Made by a program: the position numbers and the translations under genes | Part shown: one piece after another, positions 35,201 through 48,330 of the stretch | How the letters are laid out: every line of letters begins with the position of its first letter | Position numbering within the stretch: position 1 is the stretch's first letter | The notes under the pieces: model-generated | What the model was told of the DNA's origin: nothing | Seen by the model: the letters and a program-made list of their open reading frames with translations, nothing else | The model's database searches: none | Assembly: GCA_029215795.1 (NCBI GenBank) | Contig: JARDYH010000001.1 | Coordinates: 296,552,654 to 296,616,653, forward strand | DNA: 64,000 bases | From: Anniella stebbinsi | Taxonomy: Eukaryota; Chordata; Lepidosauria; Squamata; Anniellidae | Direction: 5' to 3'

Positions 35201-38200
35201 CCCTATAAGGGCTGGTTGCATTTACATCACTATGTCTTTCTCCCATATTTAAGCATCGAGTAGCAGGATGTGGCATCACGTGCTTCCTCCCCTGGCTTTT
35301 CCTTTTTGGAGCGCAAATACCCAAGCTCTTTCCTGGTTGGCTTTCACCATGGTTGTTATTACATTGGCAGCAAAGTTGGCCATAATAAGGCTAGCCTGGG
35401 TTACTGCTTAACAAAGATCTGACACTGACCTGGAGCCAACTAGGACAAAACACTGAGAACCAAACTATACGCTATGCTAATCGTGTAGCTTACAGCTAAG
35501 GCTTGGCTGTTGTCTTACTCTTGTGTAAGCACATGTGGCCCCAATTCGAATCAGGACCATGGTACTCCAGGAGGGGAGGGTTAAACCTCCCCCCCCCCTG
35601 AAATTCCACCTCCATTGGGGGGGGGGGTGTTAAGACAAGAAAAAAGTATCCACTAGAGTCATTAGAGGCTTATCTCTCTTTTTTTTTTACCCCCTATTGT
35701 GGTGGGGAGATGTGTGGAATTTCAAAGGAAAGAAATGGGTGGGGGGACAGTTTAACCCTCTCTCCTAGAGCACCTTGATCGCAATCTAAATTTGGGCTGC
35801 ATGTGTTTAAACAAGGGTAAGAAGCAAGACAAGCCTTGGCTACCTGCAGTGCGAATAGAGGAATGTGTACTTTGGCCATGAGGTGAGCAGTGGAAATTTA
35901 CACTCCAAATGGGGGAGAGGGATCTTGTAGCCTCTCCTGATTGTGTAGTGATAGTTCTATGTGTGGCGTCACTTAATAGGCCACAGATGACTGTTGAACT
36001 GCCTCCGTTAGGAAATATGATTTGACAGGATATCAAGTGATATGAAAGCTCTGTGGTGTTTGACCTGTGATGATTCTTTCAAGTCAGCCCTTGAGATTTT
36101 AGTTAGAGCAATGAACATGACTGTGTGAACTGACCCCTACAAATAGCTATGCTTAGAAATAATCTAATGGCTTAGTCTGTACTATGATGAATATGTGTTT
36201 TTTACTCCCATCTCCAGATTATTCCAAAGGTTTTGGTGGTAAATATGGTGTGGACAAGGAGAAAGTGGACAAAAGTGCTGTTGGCTTTGAGTACCAAGGC
36301 AAAACTGAAAAGCATGAATCACAGAAAGGTCTTTACTGTAATTTTATTCCATGGAATTACGTGTAAACAATCTTCTTTAACCTGACCTAGTAATAAAATC
36401 AAGTATTCCTGCATAAACTGTGGCCTTCAACTTTAGAAATATAAACTGTTTTTGAAAAATCCATTTATCTTTTTTTCTATTCTGCTCTCTATCTGTAATA
36501 TATTTTATTTATTTGTTACACTTGTACCTAGAGATGTCAAGGGCTGGGGGAAAAACAATAGAAAAAATGGAATGGGTGAAACTAGGGAAAAAACACCCTT
36601 TCCCATATTTACATAAAATGTAGGGGTCCTTGATTTTTCTGTCCCCCCTATTTTTTCCTGTTCTCCCCCAAGCACTTCACCTTTCCAAAAAATAATAATT
36701 ATACCCAAAGCAGCTAACAACAATAAAAGCCACAAAGTTTGTTTAAAGTGGATCTGTATGATAATGCGGAGCCCCGTCGAAGTACTGAATCTTACAATTA
36801 ACTTCTCAGTACCTAAGGTCCTTCATATTCTGTGATTACCTCAGGCTAATATATATTCTATCCAGTAGAAAAGCTGGATAATAAAATTGGTTACTGTTGC
36901 TATGGCAAAAGCCTGCTAATGTTTGTTTTTTGTTATAATGAACTATCTGCAACAAGCTTTTATTGCATTGTATTAGCGGCATCCACCCTTGAGACCTGGT
37001 GGTTTGTGTGAATTAGGCCATATTTTATTTATTAAAATACTTATAAGCTGCTTTTCTGGACCAAGTACCAGGCTAGTATTGCAAATTGAATAAAAATCCT
37101 AAGCATGTTTATTCAGTAGTTTCTTCTTCTGGGTGAATTCAACATCATATGAGTGCATGTCTGATCCCACAACAGGACTTTTTCCTCCCTCCATCTGCAC
37201 TCCCCCACACCCCTGAAAATCTGCTCTGGAGGGTCCCCCAGCTTCCTGGAGCAGATTTTGAGGGAGTGCTGCAGAGGAGGGGGCAATACCTGTTCCGCTG
37301 ACAAAGCAATTCCATCAGCAGAACTTAATTGGATGCCACCATCTGAGTTCAGTGAGTGCTTAGGATTGCAGCCTTAGTATGTTAATATTTTCTTGCCTAT
37401 TCTTGGAGTCCTATGCATACATCTAGTTAGACTTCTAGCTAATTGCTCTTGTTTAAACAAATCTGCTGTAAACTGTTCTGCATATCTCTAAGACAAAAAT
37501 GAGGTCCCAGTAATATCTTGTGATTTTTTTTCTGTACATAGACTATACAAAAGGCTTTGGTGGAAAGTTTGGCGTACAGACAGACAGACAAGACAAATGT
37601 GCACTTGGCTGGGATCACCAGGAAAAAGTACAGCTGCATGAATCTCAGAAAGGTATGTTGACTTACTTAACCAACACCTAATGCAGATTGGGTGTACATA
37701 CTGAGGGACAGAAGTTACTGCAGTGTGTGATGCTATACTTGGTTTCAGCTTAAAAGGTGGGTTTGTGAAGATCACATGATCTACAGTCTATTTGGTTGGT
37801 TAGTCAAAAACATAGTATCTCCTTACTTGAGAAAAAAAACCCAACAGAAAGAATGAAGTGATTTGCTTTACCCATGAGCTGTTATGAAGTAACCCTACTG
37901 AATATGACCAAAAAAAATAAAAAATAAAAAAATAGCTGGGCAGTAAAAACTGCACTGCTTTACTGGGTCTTTGGTAGATGTTAATATTGTTCTGGTTTGT
38001 TTTAAAGAATATTTTGTTTTGGATTTTATTCTATTGTAATTTTATTTATTATTGTTTTACATTGTACATTACACTAAGGGCCATGGTGGGCAGAAATGCT
38101 GTTTATAAATACTTTGAATGAATGAATGAATGAATGAATGAATGAGGCTAAACAGATGTAGCTGACTGTTTCTTGGCACAAAGTTGCTTCTCCTTTTGCA

Positions 38201-41200
38201 TGACACTTTTTCTGCAGGGCTGTGTGTGCCATGTTACATTTACTACTCTTCTGGAGTGTCAAATGTAACTACATTTGGCACTATTCTGGAGTTCCAAATA
38301 TTTTGGCACAGGTTTTCAGGGGGCTGCATTTGGGAGGAAAAAATTGGTGCATCCACCCCATACCTGAAAATTATGTTCTACTCATGCATGGGAAACTTTG
38401 GATTCAAATCAGTCTTCTAATTCCATTAAAGGGTTTTTCAAGCTCTTTAAGATGCAAGGCCATGTTAAGAACTTGTTAATAAATAAAGGGCAGTATGCAG
38501 AGTTGCGAGGATACTCACGCAAGGGGAGTTCTCCATCCTTCTTCCCCAACGCAGTCCCTTGTGGCCTTTCCTGAGGGCCAAGGGGCCATATGGAAAGGTC
38601 CCAGATGTGGCACCTGGGAGTGGGGAATTGAGAAATATTGGACAGAGGCAACTTCCAGGAGCTGCTTCTGCCCAGTTACTAACGGTCAGTAACTTCATAT
38701 GACCAAAGAGTGAATTAACCATGGAGCCCTTTTCTGTATATGGGATATTACATTGCCAGTGCAATACTCCCCAAAGTAGATGGCTAGTGGAATATTAAAT
38801 GCCTAGTAAATTGTGATGAAGCAACAATCACAACTATTTTTCTTATGGCCTGAGCTGCAGCAAAGATCAAATCAATCTATATTTCATCATGCAAAAAATG
38901 TCTTGTTAATAAGCAGTTGTATGCAGTGCAGAACCTTCAAGTTAACAGATATTACGTGTGTGACAGATTTGCACTGAACTGTGATTAAAAGCCTAATGTA
39001 GACAGGGTCCAAATGAAAGTTCAGACTGTAACATGTTTTAGTATATCTGCAGTTCATATTTCACTGACTAAATGTGAGTGCGTACATACTGTTTTACACT
39101 CGTGCTTGTAAATAGCGTTTGTATGTTATGTGGAACCTCGTTAAAGCATTCTTCCCAGTTTTGGAGCCAAACTACATGTTCTAAACTATTACATGGGACG
39201 ATACCACTTCAGACTGCAGTGGGGTGGGATGGGAAGAAATTGCGCATCTGATTGCTTTCCGATGTCACGTACTTTCTCTGCTTGTAAAAAAACCTGGTAT
39301 ATTGGAGAAGGTTCTACCAAGGTCTTCTCCCTGATGTTTTGGCTTCATGCATGCAGGAAATCTTTTGGCATGGGAGGAAACATTCAAACTTGTGATTTCC
39401 CCCCTCTGCTCCAGTCTGAAGTGATATAGTCTAGAAAGGGCTCTACCATATAATATTCCTCAATATGTAGTTTGGTTTTTAATCAACGTGATCTATTAAC
39501 ATCTTTGTGTAAGAACTCTTTTTGAATTCTTCCTACCTTGCACACTTCGGAGGTGCCGTTAAAGAGTTTGGGGTTTGGTTCATATATGTTTTATCTAAAT
39601 ATGTTCCTCTTCTTCCCCCCTCCCCCCTTCCTTCTCTACTCTTGGATCTCTTCCCTTATCGTATACCCTGGATTTCTCAGACTATAAGAGTGGTTTCGGA
39701 GGGAAATTCGGTGTTCAAACTGAGAGACAGGACCCATCAGCTGTGGGGTTTGACTACAAGGAGAAACTAGCGAAACACGAGTCGCAACAAGGCAGAGTTT
39801 CCAGTTGTAACTCTTTACCCAGAGCAGCCACTTCTAACGCAGACTTAAGTTGCTCACTTTGAACGGCCTGCATGTGCCACAGGCAATCCATGGGGTGGGG
39901 GAGGGGGAATTCATTGAATCATTCTGTGCAAATACATCCATGCAATCTTTAATTGAACTTGAGTGATTTAAGCCAGTGGGCAGCCATCAGGAGTATGAAA
40001 TAGCATCCCTTGCGTGTGCACTCCACAATATATCTGGAGTGTCCCAAGCAGTTTGCTGCTAGCCTTTTGAGCCTGACTGTTTACCATAGCCTGGCCACTG
40101 GGCCATTCTGCTCCTGTCCAGGAATGCCACTTGTGGCATTCATAGTTTTAGAATTAAGTTCAGGTTTCTTCAGTTGTAACAAGAAGCCAACATTTTAGGT
40201 GTTCCTTGATGATCAAGGTAATTTACTGCCTAAAAACAAAAATAGAAATGTCCCTTTCTTTAAATACAATTCCTCAACTAGCATTCAGAGCAGCATTGTG
40301 AGATGCTCTGCTCCTTCCGCATGTGCTATAAAATAGACTTTGCCTCCAGTCTCTAGCTTCACCCATTGTGAAAGAAAGCTCTGCACATGTGTTTTTCCTA
40401 AGATTAGTAGTCATCATATGTTGCAGTATTACACTATAGTCATACTCGCTCTCATTGAAAATATAACCGTTTGAAATTTTGTTCTTGGGAGATTATTGCT
40501 TCATGCAATATATCCATCAATATAAAAATATGTGGATTAATAGCTTCATTTAAAATTGTAGGCCAAGGTGATCTGGTTCGTTTTCTAGCACACACATACA
40601 TACACACAAGCTCTTATTACGTATAACTTCTTTGTTGAGATAAGGCAAGGTAACCATGAGGCCACCCAAACAAGTCTGAAGTAACCTTTAAAAACTTATT
40701 TCACTCCTTACGTTTTTCTACAGTGTGTTTGTCTTGTAGAAACTTGTCTGTCCTGCATTTAATTGTTCTATTGTTGGCGATTTTTAATGAGGTAATATGG
40801 CCAATATTTCTGTGTCTTTACGGCACTGAAAATACTTTTTCTTTTGAAATGGTAAATTCTCGAAGTGGCATGTTGTACCCTAAAATTTCAGCATTACTGA
40901 GAGTACAGAATATCCTGATTTACAGAGCTTGTATAACTATGTAGAGTAATCCAAGGCTGTGCTATAGAAGTGGTATGGGACAGGGATGGTGGGATGGAGT
41001 GGGTTGTGGGAGAGCACCTTTTTCTTTGCTTGGTTTTTGCCAACCATCATACAGTTTCATTTCTGCCAGTGAATGTGGAAGCATGAATCTGGCCCCTTGT
41101 ATTATCGTGCACACCTGCTGACGCTCCTACTGACGTCTTAAAGTATAATTCTTCTGTTTGCACTTGCTTACTTTGCTTGGCCGCAGTCATTAGGAACTCT

Positions 41201-41944
41201 GTGCATGCCGTTCTTTATCGTACTCCTCTGCAGTTGATACAATGTAAAAGGAAGAAAGAAACCACCACCTATAGTGCATTTTTTTTGGTCCTCTTTTTAG
41301 ACTATTCCAAAGGATTTGGAGGAAAATATGGTGTGCAGAAAGACAGGATGGATAAGGTATGACCATAAATTGAAATTTGCTTAAGAATCTAAAGTTCTGT
41401 TCCTGCACTAGAGGTTGCTGTCCTCTTCAAAGCCTGTCTTTACAGTGTTTCTTAAACAGATGGACTTGCGAGTGGATAAATACATGGTCTGCTTTTCTTG
41501 AAACCATGCACTACTCTTTCCCTTTTTGATTTTGTCGTTGCTGTTGTTGTTAAGAATGGTGTATCTAATGGGAAAAAGTGATGACAACCCTATGTATGTA
41601 ATGGGGGTTTTTTGTTTCTTTTCCACAATTTATTTTTTGTTCTTTTTTGTTCAATTCCCCATTAAAAGGGGGGAACTAGATGGACTTTATATCAAGTGGA
41701 TCCAAAGCTTGTTTTGACCTACCTATTGGCCCATTCCGGGGCAGGTACACATGCCCCTCACTAGCAGAGCCTCTCTTCACCAGTGGAGGGGGACCACTGG
41801 TGAAGTGTTTTAAGTGTTTTATTGGTGTTTTATTGGTATTTTAATGATATATTGGTTTTATGTATTTTTAATCAGTTTTGTGTGTTTTATGATGATGTTG
41901 TTCCCCGCCTCGATCCGGAGGGAGAGGCGGGTAATAAATAAATA

Positions 41945-41977
<33 letters not shown>

Positions 41978-44900
41978 CCTCCTCCATTCCCTGTCCCGTC
42001 ATATGGCCATCCTAGGGGTTAGGCGTGCTCTGTTACTGTGATGGTAAATATGAGGAAATAGTGCATATTCTAAGCCTACCTACTCCAAAACAGCACCCAC
42101 AGACATCTCTCTTGGTGTCTATGAGGTTCCCTGCTCCCCAATAATTTTCTTTTACAATTTTTTTTTTAAATGGAGGTGGCCAGGCATGTTGAGGAGTGAA
42201 GTGCCAGTTTTCAGCTGTCCACCATATTTATTTTCTGATAATGTTTCTGGGCCCTTGTAGGTCCAGAGGCATTTATCTGAAATGAAGATGGTGGAAAGCT
42301 GGTCCTTTGTTTTGCAGTGTGCCTGACCACTTCCCAAAAATGCTTGAAAAAGGGACCCAGCCACCGCCTGTGTTTTATGTGAGAGAAAAGTAACTCGAAT
42401 GGCTGTTGGAAGCAGGAGTTGCTGACTTCTGCATTAGTTTGTGTTTGGCTTGTGAAAGCACAACTTGAATTCTCTACTTGGTGGAAATTTACCTTTGGGT
42501 TTCTCCTATTCTTTTTGCATGTTACAGTTATAAGTTAAAAATCTCCCTGTGTCCAAATTGACATCTGTTACTAGTTTGCCAAATGTCAGATGATATTTTG
42601 GTTTCTCTTGATACCTACCATGAGACACAGTATTTTTTGTTTGTTTGTTTCTGTTACATTGATTACGCATCTGACTTTTGAGCACATCCAGCTTGTATAT
42701 TAAAAGGGTCTAAAAGAATCATAGCTTAGTGAATTGGGGCCTATGGATCATACAGCTAATACATAAAAGTAACTTGTTTGAATAAAAGTTGTGTGTGTTT
42801 CTGATGGCTTAATGCAAAATGGAAGTAAATGATTACACATATTGTCTAATTTAGTGATGTCATTTTTGTCTCTTCTGTGAACCGAACTCTATCTGCGATT
42901 TGAAAGAATGCATCAACTTTTGAGGATATTGAGAAATTGTCTTCAACGTACCAGAAGACCAAGCCAGTGGAAGCTGGTAGGATTATATTTTAAAGTATTG
43001 AATATATCTTTCTTTAATGTTTTCCTTGTTGGATAATTCAGCTGCTTGGTACCTTAAATATCACCAGTCTCTCATTATGTTAGTACCAAAAGTTTTTACA
43101 CTTTTATTACTGAAATTGAAATCCGACAGACTATTTAATGCAATTGTTTTGTGCCTGCAATATCTGAGGAAGTGAGCATTATTTAAACAGAATGTATACA
43201 CAATCTTTAGCCATATTGCTAGAATTCCTGAATTCCTAATTTTAAGTCATTCACTGAATTCAAGCTTAAAGCTGGTGCTGATGTTCATAGCATCTGCTTC
43301 TAGTGGGAAAGTGAACAGGTTGTGCTCCTCTGTGAATTACATGACTGTGATCATTTATACATGTAAAGAATGTGCTTAGTCTGCATTTTAATCACCATTT
43401 ACCTTAGGAATTGTGTGTTGTGGAGATTTGCTTAAGAAAATACCCTGTGAAATGAACATGTAGCATTTCTAATATTACAGCGAACACCAAAACCAGCAAC
43501 ATCAGAGCTAACTTTGAAAATCTAGCTAAGGAAAAAGAGCAGGAGGACAGAAAGAAGGCGGAAGTTGAAAGAGCTCAAAGAATGGCCCAGGACAAGCAAG
43601 AGCAAGAGGAAGCTCGGCGGACGCTGGAAGTCAGTGAAATTAATCTTCTTACCTCTTCTCCCCCTCCCCCACCCCACCTTTTGGTTGAAGAGGATGCTTG
43701 TGGACAGGATGCAGAGCCTGCTTTAGAGGGGGTGGGGGGTGAAATAGGGTTGAAGAGATTTGTCATCTTGCTTAAACTCTACCTGATTCTGGATTCCGTG
43801 CTAATGAAGCAGTAATTCCTCCAAGACTGAACATTATTAGATAGCAATATGCTTAGAATCCATCCTTCCTGACTGTCATACCAAGACACATCATATAAAA
43901 TGTGAGGTGTTGTCAGTCTGTTCCCATTCAGCCATAGCAGAAGGGACCAGATGGCTTGAGTGTTACCCAAACTTCAAAAGACATTCACTAATGAGATTGA
44001 TTTGAGGCAGGGTCACCAGGTGGAGTGAGTTCAACTTTGTTTCTCGGCTAACTAATATCTATGCTGAAGAGGTCAAAGACTAGATTGTGGGGCTGACTTC
44101 ATGCGCCATCTTTTCCCTATGCAGTATCTTAGATTCTGAGAAATTAAAACAATACAGCTTGTCATTATATGTCTACAGTATATTAACAGATTGAATTTAT
44201 TATTTTTTAATAAAAAAAACTTGTTAGAATCCATCAACATAAAATACATGTCATTATAGAGATGCTACTGAAATTCAAATTTGGGGTTCTGATTTACTGA
44301 ACCACTGGCAGATCAGATCCAGGACTCATTAGAATTCCTCACGGAGTCCAGCATGTTCTGAATGTGTCTGGATCAGGTCTTGCTGCAGAAACCTCTAGCA
44401 CATGATACAAGCCTGTTGCATGGTGCACTGAGTGGCATCTGAGCTATACATTGAGGTCTTGTGGCCATTATGGATTTTGCTTCTGAGCCAGTGTTGGCTA
44501 TTCTAGAACCAAATTGGAAATTTGGTGCAATCCATATTGAGAAATCTGTTTCTTGACTCCATGAGGTTTTATGCACTTCTAATAATAATACTAAAAGCCA
44601 ATATTATCCTAATACTACACGTGATAGATATAGACTGGGTTCGAATGACATGATAACCCATGATGTGTTAAATAACCCATTGTGGATTATTTAGCCCATC
44701 ATGGGTTATTGTGTCATCTGTCAGGAACCTTTTCACCCACGATGGGTTATTTGCCTGATATAACCCACATGCTGCAGTAGGGGCTATTTAACCCATCATG
44801 GGTTATTGTGTTATCTGTTGGGCACCCTGGATTAATTTGCCCGCCTATAGAGTCACACGAAAAGATTGCTACTCTATAATCACTGTTCTCTCTCTTTTTT

Positions 44901-47900
44901 GGCCTCAACCAATCATGCATTAGTACCCCCTTCCCCAACCTGGCACTCTCCAGATGTGCTGGATTACACAGCTCCCATAATTCCCAGGGAGCCCCCATAA
45001 TTTGCACCCATTGACCATGCTGGCTGGGAATTATGGGAGCTACAGTCCAACACTTCTGGAGGGTGCCATGTTGGGGAAGGCTGCATTAATGGGTTGCTTA
45101 GAGGACTGAACTATCAATTGCCCATTGTCTGGGATGACAATGGGCAATTCCTAATCAGGCCTTCTTTACACACAGAGCAGGCATCTGATTGGTGGTGACC
45201 TCCTCCCGAAAGACTCTTTTAAGTTATTTTAGCACAGAAAAGCTTGGGCTTTTTTGGGCGTCCAAAAATGATTTACACTACAGACTAAGCATGTATGGAG
45301 CAATTTAGTGGCCATTTAATTCCAAAGTGATTCTGCCTTGAGTAGGTGAAAGTGTTATAATAGAGGAAATTTGAAATGTTGCCCTGAGCATACCGCAATG
45401 CTGTTTAACCAGGAAAGCCAAGTGATACTCATGCCCTTTCCCCTATCTCCTTTTCTTAAAAGCAAATGAATATGGAGGTATCAGAGTGTGAGAAGAAAAG
45501 CTTGTAGAAATTCACACAGCTGAGTGATTTGGACATTAAACAAGAGAAGGTCAAATAGGCAGAGATCCAGAAAAAGAAAAATCAGTCAAAAGGGTGATCT
45601 GTACTACATGAAAGAGTAATTTATGCTACATATTGCCTGAATGTTGTTTGGATATCACACATGAGATCCTAAACATTTTATGTCATGGTGTTTAAATAAC
45701 ACCTCTAAAATTACCTAATTCATCCAATCCCTAGAATATGTCCCTAATTCTATGCCCAGCTCTGTTAAATCCTCGCTGGGCTGGTTCAGATGCCGTAGCT
45801 AAACCACAGTTTGGCCATCAGGTCCAAGTGTCAAGCTCATGTATCCCTTCTTCCCCTTACACATTCTGATTCCCTCTGAGTTGCCCAGATTAGTAAATTA
45901 TGGTTTGCTCTTGCTGTTGCATCTAAACCAGCCCAGTGGTTACTTTACAAAGGTGGGCATAGAATTAGGGCTGTATTCTAGGGATTGGACGACTTAGGTA
46001 ATTTTAGAAGTGTCTTTAAAAACACCATAGCATAGAATGATTAGCATTGCATGTATGACACTCAAGAAATATCTACGCAATATTTGTTTCTTTATGTAGC
46101 ACAAATGACCCTTTGACTGATTTTTCTTTTTCTGGATCTCTGCCTGTTTGACCAACTCAATTACGTTCCCTGTTTATATTATGGAGAGGCAGTTATAACA
46201 ACAATGCAAGTGATTTGCTTTAATAGATCACTATTTGGTAATATAAATTGCAAGCATCCCCCCATTCAGATTGGGACCACAGAGGGGTGCTAAAGTCCCC
46301 CCCCCATCCCCCTTGGATCACAATTCCAATCACAACCTCTATGCTTTCTCTAGAGTGAATAAGTCACATGTACTTTGGCCCTTAGAGATGTGCTTTAATT
46401 TCCTTAGAACAAACGGTGGTTCTGCCCTCTCTCAGGGACCCCCACCCTCTAAGTTGGTGCATTTTATTATTAAACCACTTGGAGATGCTAATGCAGCATC
46501 AATGTCATTAGCATCCTATAAACCAACTAGGGTTCCTTGTAGCCGAGAAATTCCGCCCCCTCCATTCAGCGCTCTGGGGTTGGGTATATGGGATCCTTGC
46601 CCAGCATGGATTCTATTTACATGATCCGTGGGTTTGAATTGGGTCCTAACAGGAAGGCAGCAGCTTTGACTGCTCTGGGACCTGAATGCTTGAACCTGTG
46701 AGTCATTGTCCAGAGAAACAAATCATAGGACTGGGCTGCATGAAAACTACTGACAGGAAGGGAGGCTGCAAAGTTTGAGTTAAGTATTTGGCAAAATGCT
46801 GAGGCAAGTCCTCTGTAAAATATGCAGAGCCAGCTGGAACGGCGGAGGTACTGGACTTTTTTTTTTATGGAAAGTGTCAGCTTCTCTTTGGTGCATTCCA
46901 CTAATGAAAATAATTTGGCTGTATCCTAGTTCTAAATTTATACATGTTTTTTCAAGCTCTTTCCCGTGTTCATGAAAAAAATACCATTTAAGTCTTAAGG
47001 AAGAGAAAAGCAAGGGGTGGTTTAGTATTTATTTCGAATGAACAAAGTTATATTGGATTATTGCTCTTAGATGTCTACCTCTTTCGGAATGTCTTTCGTC
47101 AGAAAAAGAGCCCTGCAGTTTAATCTGGAGAAAATTACAGGCAGCCCCTCCCAGCATGGGTCTGCCTAGTGCCACCCACTCCGACTCTTGGCTGAGCCAT
47201 GAATGTACAAAGGAATTGCCTGTCTGCTACAGATTGTATGTTCTCTGCGAAACAAAATTCACCAGGACAGTCATGCTCGCATCCAGCACACATGGTAGCA
47301 ATTTAGCGTATCAGACTACAAAATGGAAATCCGTTCTTCTCCCAGCCCTGTAGTAGGTCTTGCCTTGTTAGCAGGTTAACAAGACAAGGGAAGACTTTTT
47401 ACATACTTGTTCCCCACCATTGGTTATGCTCTCTGTATCTTTTCTCTATGGTAAGCCATTTTTAAAGTTAACATTTCTGCACATTGTGGTTCACAAATCA
47501 AGATAATGCACAATATATAGGAGTTTAGTGAAGGTAAAATTCACTGCTAGCCCCATGTTGGAGGAGGAGGAGGAGGAGGAGGGAAATTATGCTTGGTGCA
47601 TTTGATTGTGGTATGTGTTATATTTCATGAACAAGTGCTAAAATAGGATCTTGAAGCTTGGTTTCTGAATTGAACTGAATGCTGGGAAAACCAATACATC
47701 CTCCTTGGCTTCTGTAGGAAGGAATAACATGAAGAATGGAGCACGTGTGAACAAGATGAGGGTCTGGTTTATGTGTTGTCCAATTCTTCTTGCAGAGAGA
47801 CCCTGTGAGGAAGTAACATATGAGCCAGTCCAACCACACTGACAGGGCGCTGCTTCATTGAGGAGGGAGGAGAAGAGCCAACATGGAGTAGGGCAGCTGA

Positions 47901-48284
47901 AAATTGCGTTGCCCCATCTGTGCAGCTTGCCACTGAGAAGTGGCACCGCCCAATGTGGTCGCACTGGCTCCTGCGTTACTTGTGGCTGTAGTCACAGGGT
48001 ATCTCCTCATGGAAGATTTCAAAGCACATGAGCCAGCCCACTGTATGGTAATCTTTTTGTTTAGTATTTCCTCCACTTTGGCTGCCATTGAGGTTAGACT
48101 ATGGCAGTGTTAATGTGGCTCCACAAGTAACTTTGATTAGTTTAACCCAGCTGCAGAAAACTAGCTTCCCTCCCCACAAATCACCATTTTAAAACCTGGG
48201 GGCTCTTGAGAGGACGCAAATCGGTGTGTTTAAAAAGTGCCTCTTGTTGTCATTGCTACAGTTCTTGTTTTGATACGTATTTGC

Positions 48285-48330
<46 letters not shown>

